From the NCBI RefSeq assembly GCF_035762905.1, contig NZ_DASUCC010000094.1, positions 1-64,000 on the forward strand: a stretch of DNA of 64,000 nt, read 5' to 3'. The position numbers were made by a program, and so were the translations under genes. Each line of letters opens with the position of its first letter. Position 1 is the first letter of the stretch. Shown here one piece after another: positions 1 through 8,355 of this stretch. The notes under the pieces were generated by a model, which was given only the letters and a program-made list of their open reading frames with translations, was not told the origin of the DNA and did not search any database. The DNA comes from DASYTH01 sp035762905 (GTDB lineage: Bacteria > Actinomycetota > Actinomycetes > Mycobacteriales > Pseudonocardiaceae).

Positions 1-300
1 GTTGGGTAGCACCAGAATCGCGTCGCCGACGGGGCGTTCCCCGGTGGCGTCGGACGGTCGGTTGACCACCTGCCCGCGGGCCACCATGGTGGTCGAGCCG
101 CCGCCGTCCAGGTTGACCGCCTCCCGCAGACCCAGCGCCGCAGCCACCCGCGCGGACTCGGCGAGAGACAGGCCGAGGCTGTCCGTGCTGCGACCATCGG
201 CCGTGATCAGAACGATCCTTCCGGCCCGGTCCATACCGGCGATCAACCCCGCACCTCCCGGTCCGAACCGTCGACTCGGATGGTAGACGGTGGCGGGAGG
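1..300 (-). pseudogene. C-terminal fragment of a phosphodiester glycosidase (NAGPA) family protein, cut by the left edge
   Basis: Read on the minus strand, this stretch encodes the C-terminal core of the NAGPA (phosphodiester glycosidase) fold: GLIAGMDRAGRIVLITADGR, then a helix, then the hallmark LDGGGSTTMV followed by VVNRP and GERPVGDA. The frame stays open from the end of clpP to the window edge. Possible internal starts are TTG at 246 and ATG at 234, but both leave out the N-terminal half of the domain, because the intact clpP gene lies immediately upstream. It therefore looks like a 5'-truncated remnant. The alternative is a short stand-alone protein whose 3' end lies outside the window. 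The family assignment from the motif is firm; pseudogene status is inferred. Confidence 0.6.
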
Positions 301-304
301 CGAC

Positions 305-919
305 TTACCGGTCGCCGTTGCCGGTGTTGGGGGTGCGGGCGACTACGTGGTCGAGGAGGCCGTAGGTTTGGGCTTCTTCGGCGGTGAACCAGCGGTCGCG
401 GTCTTGGTCGGTGGTGATCTGTTCGATGGGTTTTCCGGTGATCTGGGCGGTGATTTGGGCGATCTCGAGTTTGAACCGGGCGAAGACCTGGGCCTGGATG
501 GCGACGTCGGAGGCGACGCCGGCGATGCCGGCGGAGGGTTGGTGCATCATGATCCGGGCGTGCGGGAGGGCGTAGCGCTTGCCGGGGGCGCCGGCGGTGA
601 GCAGGAACTGGCCCATGGAGGCGGCCAGGCCCATGGCCCAGGTGGCGACGTCCGGTGTGATCAGTTGCATGGTGTCGTAGATGGCCATGCCGGCGGTGAC
701 CCAGCCGCCCGGTGAGTTGATGTAGAAGGTGATGTCCCGGTCCGGGTCCTCGGCGGCGAGCAGCAGCAGTTGGGCGGTGATCCGGTTGGCCACCTCGTCG
801 TCGACCTCGGAGCCGAGCAGCACGATCCGTTCGCGCAGCAGGCGTTCGTACACCGAGTCGGTCAGGCTGAGCCCGGTCGGCACGGACCTCATGTGCAAGT
901 GCGATGAGACCTGAGACAT
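305..919 (-). CDS. clpP: ATP-dependent Clp protease proteolytic subunit (ClpP1-like, solitary)
   Basis: Serine peptidase subunit of the cytosolic Clp machine, which degrades proteins fed to it by ClpX or ClpC rings. The ATG at 919 gives an N-terminus MSQV...MRSVPTGLSLTDSVYERLL, closely parallel to actinobacterial ClpP1; a GTG at 937 is in frame but less likely. The nucleophile is Ser101 in AASMG, the catalytic His is about 126 in MMHQPS, and the acidic residue lies in DQDRDRWF. Length (204 aa) is normal. It is not next to a second clpP, tig or clpX, so it is probably an extra paralogue rather than the housekeeping clpP1P2 operon. The gene sits downstream of the epoxide hydrolase on the same strand, with a 74-bp gap holding an inverted repeat. 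Confidence 0.93.
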   Translation of the reverse strand: MSQVSSHLHMRSVPTGLSLTDSVYERLLRERIVLLGSEVDDEVANRITAQLLLLAAEDPDRDITFYINSPGGWVTAGMAIYDTMQLITPDVATWAMGLAASMGQFLLTAGAPGKRYALPHARIMMHQPSAGIAGVASDVAIQAQVFARFKLEIAQITAQITGKPIEQITTDQDRDRWFTAEEAQTYGLLDHVVARTPNTGNGDR

Positions 920-953
920 GGTTTCGATGTTAACCACGCCGGCTCAGGTCTCA
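905..953. promoter_or_regulatory. 11-bp inverted repeat flanking the clpP start codon
   Basis: TGAGACCTGAG at 905-915 is the exact reverse complement of CTCAGGTCTCA at 943-953, with 27 bp between them that contain the ATG at 919. It may be an operator for a regulator of this clp paralogue, or a hairpin in the mRNA leader. The symmetry is seen directly; the function is not known. Confidence 0.45.
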
Positions 954-993
954 CCCGCTGTGCACCGCTGGTTCGCTTACAGCCGAAGGGTTT

Positions 994-2118
994 TCACACC
1001 AGAGAACCGAAGAACGCCCGCAGGTCTCCGACGAGCTCCGCCGGGGCCTCCATCGCCGGGAAGTGCAGTCCGCGCTCGAACTCGGTCCAGTGCGCCTCGG
1101 GTGGCGCCGGGACGAGCCTGCGCACGGTCTCGTCCGCACCGAACACCGCGAAGCCCTGCGGCAGATCGCTCGGCGCGCCCCAGTCGGTGGAGTGTGCCTG
1201 CTCGTAGAGGGTGTGCGCGGCGCTGGACCCGGACGCGGTGAACCAGTACAGGCTGACCGTGGTGAGCAGTTGGTCCCGGTCGACCGGAAGGTCCGTCCAC
1301 CGCTCGAAGCACTCCACGATCCAGGCCAACTGCAGCAGCGGCGAGTCGACCAGGCCGTAGCCGATGTTCTGCGGCCGGGTGTTCTGGATCGCCAGGTAGC
1401 CGGAGCCGTCGGTGCTGAACTCGTTCATCCGCCGCAGGATCAGCTTGTCCACCGGGTCGTTCTCGTCGAACCGGTCGGCGGCGCCGGGCATGAAGGTGGC
1501 CACGTTCGCGGCGGTCAGCGGGTCGGTCACCACGTGCATCCCGGTGACGTGCTCACCGTCGAAGCCGGCCACCATCCCGGAGACGCCGCCGCCGACGTCG
1601 CCGCCGTGCACGCCGTAGCGCCGGTAGCCGAGCCGGCGCATCAGCTCGACCCAGGCGTGGGCGGTGCGGCCCATCGTCCAACCGGTGCCGGCGAGCGGCG
1701 TGGAGAAGGCGTACCCGGGCAGCGACGGCACCACGAGGTGGAACGCCTGGCCTTCGGCCGGGTCGACCAGCGGGTCGATCATCCGCAGGAACTCGGCCAC
1801 GCTGCTCGGAAAGCCGTGCGTCATCAGTAGCGGCTTGGCGTCCGGGCGGTCCGAGCGGACGTGCAGGAAGTGGATCCGCTGGCCGTCGATCTCGGTGGTG
1901 AACTGCGGGTAGGAGTTGAGCTTCGCCTCCTGGGCGCGCCAGTCGAACCCGGTGCGCCAGTACTCGGCCAGCTCCCTGAGGTGGCCGAGCGGAACGCCGC
2001 GGGTCCAGCCGACGCCGGGCAGCTCGCCGGACCAGCGGGCGTTCGCCAGCCGGTCGTGCAGGTAGTCGAGGTCGGCCTGGGGGATCTCGATGCGGAAGGG
2101 CTTGATGTCATCGCTCAT
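994..2118 (-). CDS. epoxide hydrolase family protein (EHN + alpha/beta hydrolase)
   Basis: A 374-residue hydrolase with the N-terminal EHN domain typical of microsomal-type epoxide hydrolases (about residues 4-110), followed by an alpha/beta-hydrolase core. The oxyanion region reads THGFPSS. The nucleophile Asp lies in VHGGDVGGGV (canonical HGGDWG), and the charge-relay His is in GLHFPAMEAP near the C-terminus. Expected chemistry is hydration of epoxides to diols through an ester intermediate; the substrate is unknown. It is divergent from a WYL-domain regulator with 62 bp between the starts, so that regulator is the likely controller. No signal peptide is seen. Confidence 0.88.
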   Translation of the reverse strand: MSDDIKPFRIEIPQADLDYLHDRLANARWSGELPGVGWTRGVPLGHLRELAEYWRTGFDWRAQEAKLNSYPQFTTEIDGQRIHFLHVRSDRPDAKPLLMTHGFPSSVAEFLRMIDPLVDPAEGQAFHLVVPSLPGYAFSTPLAGTGWTMGRTAHAWVELMRRLGYRRYGVHGGDVGGGVSGMVAGFDGEHVTGMHVVTDPLTAANVATFMPGAADRFDENDPVDKLILRRMNEFSTDGSGYLAIQNTRPQNIGYGLVDSPLLQLAWIVECFERWTDLPVDRDQLLTTVSLYWFTASGSSAAHTLYEQAHSTDWGAPSDLPQGFAVFGADETVRRLVPAPPEAHWTEFERGLHFPAMEAPAELVGDLRAFFGSLV

Positions 2119-2142
2119 ACCGAGCAGGCTATGAGCAATTGC

Positions 2143-2157
2143 GGAACGGTTCGTTCC
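2143..2157. promoter_or_regulatory. inverted repeat GGAAC-N5-GTTCC in the divergent promoter region
   Basis: GGAACGGTTCGTTCC forms perfect 5-bp arms in the 62-bp gap between the epoxide hydrolase start (2118) and the WYL regulator start (2181). Position and symmetry make it a candidate operator for the adjacent regulator. This is inference. Confidence 0.4.
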
Positions 2158-2180
2158 TCGTTCTCGGGCAGGATCGAAGA

Positions 2181-3137
2181 ATGTTGGAAACCTCGGCGCG
2201 GCTGCTGCGGCTGTTGTCCCTGTTACAGACCCGGCGGGACTGGACCAGTGCGGAGCTGGCCGAGCGGCTCGCGGTCACCACCCGGACGATCCGCAACGAC
2301 ATGGATCGGTTGCGCGGGCTGGGTTATCCGGTCGAGGCGCGGCCGGGGGTGTCCGGCGGGTACCGGCTCGGCGCCGGCGGGTCGCTGCCGCCGCTGCTGC
2401 TCGACGACGAGGAGGCGGTGGCGGTCGCGGTCGGGTTGCGCACCGCGGCGAGCGGTTCGGTCGCCGGCATCGAGGAGACGTCGGTGCGCGCGCTGGCCAA
2501 GCTGCAGCAAGTGCTGCCGTCCCGGCTGCGGCACCGGGTCAGCGCCTTCCAGTACACCGTGCCGATGCCCGGGCGCGGTCCGCGGGTGAACCCGGACGTG
2601 CTGACCGTGATCGCCGCCGCCTGCCGGGACCATGAGCGGTTGCGGTTCGACTACACCGCACACTCCGGTTCGGCGAGCCGGCGTTCGGTGGAGCCGTACC
2701 GTCTGGTCAACGACCGGCGGCGGTGGTACCTGGTGGCCTGGGACCTCGATCGCGCGGACTGGCGCACGTTCCGGGTCGACCGGATCGAGCCGCGGACGCC
2801 GACCGGCCCGCGGTTTCCGCCGCGCGAGCTGCCGTCCGACGAGGAGATCGCGGCCCGGGTCGCCCGCGGGGTCGGCGAGGCCACCTGGCGGTACCGGGCC
2901 AGGGTGATCGTGCACGCGCCCGCGGCCTACGTGCGGGACCGGTTGCCGATCCCGGTGGACGTCGAGTCCCTTGGTGCGGACCGGTGCGCGTTCCGGCCCG
3001 GTTCCGACCATCCGCAGATGTTGGCGCTGTACCTGGGGATGCTGGACGCCGACTTCGAGGTCGCCGACTCGCCGGAGCTGGTGGCCGCGCTGCGCGTGCT
3101 GGCCGAGCGGTACCGCCGGGCCGCCGGAGATTCCTGA
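2181..3137 (+). CDS. WYL-domain HTH transcriptional regulator (YafY type)
   Basis: The N-terminal 60 residues are a DeoR/HTH_11-like winged helix (AELAERLAVTTRTIRNDMDRL), and the middle and C-terminal parts carry a WYL domain with the signature RRWYLVAWD and following arginines (TFRVDRI) thought to bind a ligand or nucleic acid. The ATG at 2181 begins the usual MLETSARLLRLLSLLQ; an upstream in-frame TTG at 2139 would add 14 unusual residues. Length is 318 aa. It is divergent from the epoxide hydrolase, its most likely target, and convergent with the GDSL hydrolase, with only 4 bp between the stops. Confidence 0.9.
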   Translation: MLETSARLLRLLSLLQTRRDWTSAELAERLAVTTRTIRNDMDRLRGLGYPVEARPGVSGGYRLGAGGSLPPLLLDDEEAVAVAVGLRTAASGSVAGIEETSVRALAKLQQVLPSRLRHRVSAFQYTVPMPGRGPRVNPDVLTVIAAACRDHERLRFDYTAHSGSASRRSVEPYRLVNDRRRWYLVAWDLDRADWRTFRVDRIEPRTPTGPRFPPRELPSDEEIAARVARGVGEATWRYRARVIVHAPAAYVRDRLPIPVDVESLGADRCAFRPGSDHPQMLALYLGMLDADFEVADSPELVAALRVLAERYRRAAGDS

Positions 3138-3141
3138 AGCC

Positions 3142-4437
3142 CTACCGGAAAAGCCGGGCCGGCACCGCGTCGGCCATGGCCCGGTAGCCGGTCGGGTTGA
3201 GGTGCAGGTGGTCGCCGTCGTCGTAGGCCGGCAGCAGCGCCCGCGGGTTGGCCGGGTCGCGGGTCACCTGGTCGAAGTCGATGACCGCGTCGAACGCCCG
3301 GCTGGTGCGGATCCACCGGTTCACCGTCTGCCGCGCCATCTCCCGGAACCCGGTCGGGTCGTCATAGGCGGTGTTGCCGCCGAACGGCAGCAAAGTGGTG
3401 CCGTAGACCCGGATGTCGTGCGCGTGCGCCCGGACGATGATCTGTTCGAACGCGTCGATCAGGTCGTCGGCGATCTTCTTCTGCGCGGCCTCGGTGGCCT
3501 CGGCGGTGCCGATGTCGTTGACCCCTTCGAACACGACCAGCCACTCGACTCCGCTCTGTGCCAGCACATCGCGGTCCAGCCGGGCCATGGCGTTGGGGCC
3601 GAGCCCGTCGCGCAGCACCCGGTTGCCGCCGGCCGCCTGGTTCAGGATCGCGATGTCCGATGTGTCCCGCCGGGACTGCAACCGGTCGAGCAACTGGTCG
3701 GGCCACCGGTTGTTCCCGTTGGTGGTGGAGCCGCGGCCGTCGGTGAGCGAGTCGCCGAGCATCACCGCGCCGGCCGCGCGGCTGGACCGGGTCTCGGCGC
3801 CGCTGAGGAAGTACCAGTGGTTGGTCGCCGTGGAGCCGGGCAGGTCAACCTCGTCGACGCGGTTGCCGGCGATCAGGTACGAGGTGGTCCGGGAACCCGG
3901 GTGCGAGGTGATGTTGTTGGACGCCTGGCCCTGCGCCAGGTAGGCGGTGACGGTCACGTTGGTGCGGGCCGGCAGGTCGATGCGCACCGGATCGGAGACC
4001 ACCTGGGCGCCGACCGGGATGACCACGGAACGCTTGCCGTTGAAGGTGATCGGGCGGGAGCTGCCGGGCTGGATGGCGCTGACCCCGGCCTGGCCGCCGG
4101 CCGGCAGGGCCAGCGACACCGCGGTGAGCGGCAGGTCGGTGCCGCCGAACGCGTTGGAGAAGCGCAGCCGCAGCGTCTGCCCGCCGACGGACACCCGGAT
4201 GGTCTGTCGCAGCGTGGCGTCCGCCAGCACCAGGTTGTCCTGGGTGAACGGGGGCGGCGGCATGTTCCCGGGCTCGGTCAGCTGCGGCATGGAAACCCAG
4301 GTGTTGACCCAGCGCTCGCCGTGCTGCGGCGAGCCGGCCGGCTCGCCGCTCGGTCCGCCGACGGCGTGGGCGGCCGTGAGCAGTCCGGCGGTGAGTATCC
4401 CCGCGGTGAGCAGGCTGGCGACCGGGCTGCGCTTCAT
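3142..4437 (-). CDS. secreted SGNH/GDSL-family hydrolase
   Basis: A 431-residue exported esterase. The N-terminus MKRSPVASLLTAGILTAGLLTAAHA is a Sec signal peptide. After a beta-rich region of about 190 residues comes the SGNH core: block I GDSLTDG with nucleophile Ser230, block II GGNR, block III GVND, and block V DGDHLHLN with the catalytic Asp and His. The family removes acyl groups from polysaccharides or small esters. It is divergent from the xylan esterase/xylanase genes, and a palindrome of the xylan-regulon type lies directly before its ribosome-binding site, so a role in hemicellulose deacylation is likely. The specific substrate is not readable from the sequence. Confidence 0.9.
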   Translation of the reverse strand: MKRSPVASLLTAGILTAGLLTAAHAVGGPSGEPAGSPQHGERWVNTWVSMPQLTEPGNMPPPPFTQDNLVLADATLRQTIRVSVGGQTLRLRFSNAFGGTDLPLTAVSLALPAGGQAGVSAIQPGSSRPITFNGKRSVVIPVGAQVVSDPVRIDLPARTNVTVTAYLAQGQASNNITSHPGSRTTSYLIAGNRVDEVDLPGSTATNHWYFLSGAETRSSRAAGAVMLGDSLTDGRGSTTNGNNRWPDQLLDRLQSRRDTSDIAILNQAAGGNRVLRDGLGPNAMARLDRDVLAQSGVEWLVVFEGVNDIGTAEATEAAQKKIADDLIDAFEQIIVRAHAHDIRVYGTTLLPFGGNTAYDDPTGFREMARQTVNRWIRTSRAFDAVIDFDQVTRDPANPRALLPAYDDGDHLHLNPTGYRAMADAVPARLFR

Positions 4438-4445
4438 CGCGTGCC

Positions 4446-4460
4446 TCCGAAAATTTCGGA
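4446..4460. promoter_or_regulatory. palindrome TCCGAAA-A-TTTCGGA (xylan-regulon-type operator)
   Basis: A perfect 15-bp palindrome containing CGAAA-N-TTTCG, the element described in front of actinomycete xylanase and xylosidase genes. It lies 9 bp upstream of the GDSL hydrolase start and within the 152-bp divergent region leading to the esterase and xylanase genes. A weaker relative, GAAA-TG-TTTC, lies at 4556-4565. Binding by a LacI or ROK-type xylan regulator is inferred from the motif and its neighbours. Confidence 0.6.
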
Positions 4461-4589
4461 ACTACCGCCATTGGTTTTTACGAACCTAGAGCCCAAATAG
4501 CAAGGAGGTCAAGCGTACTGGGGTCTTGTGCTGGCAAACATTCCGGAACAGAATCGAAATGTTTCAGCGTTGAACGAGGGAGATCTCCA

Positions 4590-5885
4590 ATGAAGATCAG
4601 GGGAGCGATCCTGGGCTGCCTGGGGGCGGTCCTGCTGCTCGTCACCGTGCTCATCCAGCTGGCACCCCCGGCGAGGGCAGCATCCCTGGTCGAGGTGACC
4701 GGGTTCGGGAACAACCCGAGCAACCTGCGCATGCACCTGTACGTGCCGGATCGGGTGGCCGCCCCGCGCCCGCCGATCCTGGTGGCCGTGCACTACTGCA
4801 CCGGTTCCGGCCCGGCCTTCTTCAGCGGCACCGAGTTCGCCCGGTTGGCCGACCAGCACGGCTTCATCGTGATCTACCCGAGCGCGACCCGCAGCGGCAA
4901 CTGCTTCGACGTGTACACGCAGCAGGCGCTGCGCCGGGACGGTGGCAGCGACCCGGTCGGGATCAGGTCGATGGTCACCTACGTCGAGCAGCGGTTCAAC
5001 GGCGATCCCAACCGGGTCTTCGTCACCGGGGCGTCCTCCGGCGGGATGATGACCAATGTCCTGGTGGCCAACTATCCGGATGTGTTCAAGGCGGGCGCGC
5101 CGTTCATGGGCGTGCCGGACACCTGCTTCGCCACCACCCCGCCGAACACCTGGAACAGCGAATGCGCCAACGGCACCGTGATCCGGACCGCGCAACAGTG
5201 GGGGGACGCGGCCCGTGGCGCCTTCCCCGGCTACACCGGGCCCCGGCCGCGCATGCAGATCTGGCACGGCACCGCGGACAGCACGCTGCGGTTCCCGAAC
5301 TTCGGCGAGCAGGTCAAGCAGTGGACCAACGTGCACGGCGTGAGCCAGACCCCGACCCAGACCGACACCCCGCAGGCCGGCTGGACCCGCACCCGTTACG
5401 GCGGCACCGGAACCATGGCACCGGTCGAGGCGATCAGGCTGGAGGGCGTCGGGCACAGCCTGCCGATGGCCGGCCAGGCCGCGCTGGCCATCGCCTTCTT
5501 CGGCCTGAACACCGTGCCGCCACCGGTCACCACCACCACGACCACCACCGGGCCGCCGCCGGTCGGATCCTGCCGGGTCACCTACAACGTCAACGCCTGG
5601 AACAACGGGCTGACCACGGACATCACCATCGCCAACACCGGCAGCACGGCGGTCAACGGCTGGTCCCTGGTGTTCACCCTGCCCGCCGGGCAGACCATCG
5701 GCGGCGGCTGGAACGCCTCGTTCAGCCCGTCGTCCGGCCAGGTCACCGCGCGCAACGTCGGGCACAACGCCCTGATCAACCCCGGCACGTCGGTCGGCAG
5801 CATCGGCTTCCAGGCCGGCCACACCGGAAACACCGGTAAACCGACCTCCTTCACGTTGAACGGAAACAGCTGCACGGTCAGCTGA
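4590..5885 (+). CDS. secreted PHB-depolymerase-family (acetylxylan/feruloyl) esterase with C-terminal CBM2
   Basis: Signal peptide (about residues 1-31), then an esterase domain of the PHB-depolymerase/LpqC family with GASSGG (nucleophile Ser149) and the late His in GVGHSLP. A Pro/Thr linker (about residues 310-325) leads to a family-2 carbohydrate-binding module (CRVTYNVNAWNNG ... SFTLNGNSCTVS) with its flanking cysteines. This architecture is typical of extracellular esterases that strip acetyl or feruloyl groups from xylan while anchored to cellulose or xylan. A ribosome site (GAGGGAG) precedes the ATG. The next gene repeats the esterase domain fused to a xylanase, so the two form a co-transcribed pair 14 bp apart. 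Confidence 0.9.
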   Translation: MKIRGAILGCLGAVLLLVTVLIQLAPPARAASLVEVTGFGNNPSNLRMHLYVPDRVAAPRPPILVAVHYCTGSGPAFFSGTEFARLADQHGFIVIYPSATRSGNCFDVYTQQALRRDGGSDPVGIRSMVTYVEQRFNGDPNRVFVTGASSGGMMTNVLVANYPDVFKAGAPFMGVPDTCFATTPPNTWNSECANGTVIRTAQQWGDAARGAFPGYTGPRPRMQIWHGTADSTLRFPNFGEQVKQWTNVHGVSQTPTQTDTPQAGWTRTRYGGTGTMAPVEAIRLEGVGHSLPMAGQAALAIAFFGLNTVPPPVTTTTTTTGPPPVGSCRVTYNVNAWNNGLTTDITIANTGSTAVNGWSLVFTLPAGQTIGGGWNASFSPSSGQVTARNVGHNALINPGTSVGSIGFQAGHTGNTGKPTSFTLNGNSCTVS

Positions 5886-5899
5886 ACTGGAGAGCCGCA

Positions 5900-7774
5900 A
5901 TGCGCAGATTCCTGTCGGGTCTCATCTCGCTGCTCCTCGCCGTGACGTTGCTGACCCCGGGCCGGGCCTCGGCCGCCGGCCTGGTTCAGGTGACCGACTT
6001 CGGCTACAACCCGACCAACCTGGAGATGCACCTGTACGTTCCGGACAACCTGCCGCGCCGACCCGCGGTGGTGGTGGCGCTGCACTTCTGCACCGGCTCC
6101 GGCCCGGTGTTCCACTCCGGCACGCCGTTCGCCTCGCTGGCCGATCAGTTCGGCTTCATCGTGATCTACCCGTCGGCCACCCGGGCGTCGCACTGCTTCG
6201 ACGTGTCGTCGCCGGAGGCGTTGCGGCACAACGGGAACAGTGATCCGGCCGGCATCGTGTCGATGGTGAAGTACGTGCAGCGCCGGCACCACGCGGATCC
6301 GGGCCGGGTGTTCGCGACCGGGCTGTCCTCCGGCGCGATGATGACCAACGTCCTGCTCGGCGACTACCCGGACATCTTCCGGGCCGGTGCGGCGTTCGCC
6401 GGCGTGCCGTTCGGCTGCTTCGCCACCACCAACGGTTCGGAGTGGAACTCCGAGTGCGCCAACGGATTGGTCAGCAAGACCCCGAAGGAGTGGGGCGATC
6501 TGGTGCGGGGGGCCGCACCCGGCTACCGCGGTCCGCGGCCGCGCATGCAGTTGTGGCACGGCACCGAGGACGACATCCTGCATTACCCCAACTTCGGCGA
6601 GGAGATCAAGCAGTGGACCAACGTCCACGGGTTGAGCCAGACGCCGACGGCCACCGACTCGCCGGAGCCGACCTGGACCCGTACCCGCTACGCCGACCGG
6701 TCCGGCCGGGTCGCGGTGGAGGCGATCAGCCTCGAGGGTGCGCCGCACAACCTGCCGCTGTTCATCCCGAACAACCTTGCCGCGTATGCGATCCAGTTCT
6801 TCGGCCTGTCCGACGGCGTTGCGCTGCACCGGCTGGCCGAGCGCACCGGCCGGTTCTACGGCACCGCGATCGTGCTGGAGGAACTGGGCAGCAACCGCCC
6901 GTACACCGAGGTGGCCGAGACCCAGTTCAACATGGTCACCCCGGGCAACGCGATGAAGTGGGAGACCACCGAGCCCGAGCCGGGCGTGTTCAACTTCGCG
7001 CCCGGTGACCAGGTAGTGGCGTTCGCCCGGGAGAACCGGGACCGGGTGCGCGGCCACACTCTGGTCTGGCACAGCCAACTGCCGGCCTGGGTCGGCGCGT
7101 TGCCGGCCGCCCAGGTGCGTCCCGCGATGCTTCGGCACATCCGCGCCGAGGCGTCGCACTACGCCGGTCAGCTCGACGCCTGGGACGTGGTCAACGAGCC
7201 GTTCAACGAGGACGGCACGTTCCGGCAGACCCCGTTCTACAACGCGATGGGCACGAGCTACATCGCCGACGCCCTGCGCGCCGCCCGCGCCGCGGACCGG
7301 AAAGCCAAGCTGTACCTCAACGACTTCAACATCGAGGGCATCAACGCCAAGAGCGACGCCATGTACGCCCTGGCGAGATCCCTGAAGCGGCAACATGTTC
7401 CGCTGGACGGAATCGGCATCCAGGGTCACCTGATTCTGGGCCAGGTGCCTTCGTCCATGCGCGAGAACATCGCCCGCTTCGCCGCACTCGGTCTGGACGT
7501 CGCGATCACCGAGCTGGACATCCGGATGAACCTCCCGGTCACCGACGCGAAACTGGCCCAGCAGGCCGACGACTACGGCGCCGTGGTTTCCGCCTGTCTC
7601 GCCGTCCGCCGCTGCGTCGGCGTGACCCAGTGGGGCGTCGGCGACCGCGACTCCTGGATCCCGCCGTTCTTCCCCGGCGAGGGCGCCGCTCTCCCGTTCG
7701 ACCAGAGCTATCTGCCCAAACCCGCCTATGCCGCCATCGCCCGGGCGTTCGAACGGGCCGCCCACCCGTGGTGA
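5900..7774 (+). CDS. bifunctional secreted esterase - GH10 endo-1,4-beta-xylanase fusion
   Basis: Residues 1-26 are a signal peptide. Residues about 27-305 repeat the PHB-depolymerase-type esterase of the upstream gene (GLSSGA, nucleophile Ser143). Residues about 310-620 are a complete GH10 barrel with acid/base Glu433 in DVVNEPF and nucleophile Glu538 in ITELDIR. Substrate-binding landmarks include GNAMKWE, HTLVWHSQ and VTQWGVGDRDSW. The two domains join with almost no linker and there is no CBM. The enzyme should cut the xylan backbone while removing ester side groups. Its stop overlaps the start of the deacetylase gene (GTGA), which points to translational coupling. Confidence 0.92.
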   Translation: MRRFLSGLISLLLAVTLLTPGRASAAGLVQVTDFGYNPTNLEMHLYVPDNLPRRPAVVVALHFCTGSGPVFHSGTPFASLADQFGFIVIYPSATRASHCFDVSSPEALRHNGNSDPAGIVSMVKYVQRRHHADPGRVFATGLSSGAMMTNVLLGDYPDIFRAGAAFAGVPFGCFATTNGSEWNSECANGLVSKTPKEWGDLVRGAAPGYRGPRPRMQLWHGTEDDILHYPNFGEEIKQWTNVHGLSQTPTATDSPEPTWTRTRYADRSGRVAVEAISLEGAPHNLPLFIPNNLAAYAIQFFGLSDGVALHRLAERTGRFYGTAIVLEELGSNRPYTEVAETQFNMVTPGNAMKWETTEPEPGVFNFAPGDQVVAFARENRDRVRGHTLVWHSQLPAWVGALPAAQVRPAMLRHIRAEASHYAGQLDAWDVVNEPFNEDGTFRQTPFYNAMGTSYIADALRAARAADRKAKLYLNDFNIEGINAKSDAMYALARSLKRQHVPLDGIGIQGHLILGQVPSSMRENIARFAALGLDVAITELDIRMNLPVTDAKLAQQADDYGAVVSACLAVRRCVGVTQWGVGDRDSWIPPFFPGEGAALPFDQSYLPKPAYAAIARAFERAAHPW

Positions 7775-8349
7775 CCGGTTACGTCGGCCTCACTTTCGAC
7801 GACGGCCCCCACCCCGACTCGACCCTTGCCCTGCTCGCCGCCCTTGACGACGCTCCCGCCACGTTCTTCATCTGGGGCGAGCACGCCGAACGGCACCCCG
7901 ATCTCCTTCGGGCGTGCCATTCGGCGGGCAAGGACCTCGGCAACCACACCTTCACCCATCCGCACCTCACCGAACTCGACGACCCCGGTTCGGTGTTCGA
8001 GGAGATCGACCAGACCCAACGCACCATCCGCCGGATCACCGGCCAGACCCCCACGCTCTTCCGCCCCCCGTACGGCGACACCGACGACCGCGTCCGCGCC
8101 ACCGCGTCCCGGCTCGCCCTCACCGAAGTCCTCTGGACCGTCGACACCCGCGACTGGGCCGGGGTGAGCACGTCCGACATCGTCCGCGCCGCCGCCAGCC
8201 TCCGCTCCGGCGACATCATCCTCATGCACGACGGCGGCTACCAGACTACCGTGGCGGCCGTGCCGCACATCCTTACCGCGCTGGCAGCCCGCGGCCTGCG
8301 CCCCGGCCGCATCGCCCGCACTCCACACCCCGTCGCCGTCGCCCCCTGA
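7771..8349 (+). CDS. polysaccharide deacetylase (CE4/NodB family), cytoplasmic or leaderless
   Basis: A 192-residue NodB-homology domain. The GTG at 7771 overlaps the xylanase stop by 4 bp and gives VTGYVGLTFDDGP. CE4 motifs are present: TFDDGP (catalytic and metal Asp at 10-11), NHTFTH (metal His59 and His63), RPPYGDTD, and the late DIILMHDGG. The position in the xylan island suggests N- or O-deacetylation of xylan or chitin oligosaccharides. No signal peptide is present, so it either acts inside the cell on imported oligomers or leaves by another route. It converges on the S4 gene with 6 bp between the stops. Confidence 0.87.
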   Translation: MTGYVGLTFDDGPHPDSTLALLAALDDAPATFFIWGEHAERHPDLLRACHSAGKDLGNHTFTHPHLTELDDPGSVFEEIDQTQRTIRRITGQTPTLFRPPYGDTDDRVRATASRLALTEVLWTVDTRDWAGVSTSDIVRAAASLRSGDIILMHDGGYQTTVAAVPHILTALAARGLRPGRIARTPHPVAVAP

Positions 8350-8355
8350 CCGCTG

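Noticed and set aside
5582..7765. Long minus-strand open frame opposite the xylanase
   Set aside because: It lies fully antisense to an enzyme with complete catalytic motifs, and its own product shows no domain.
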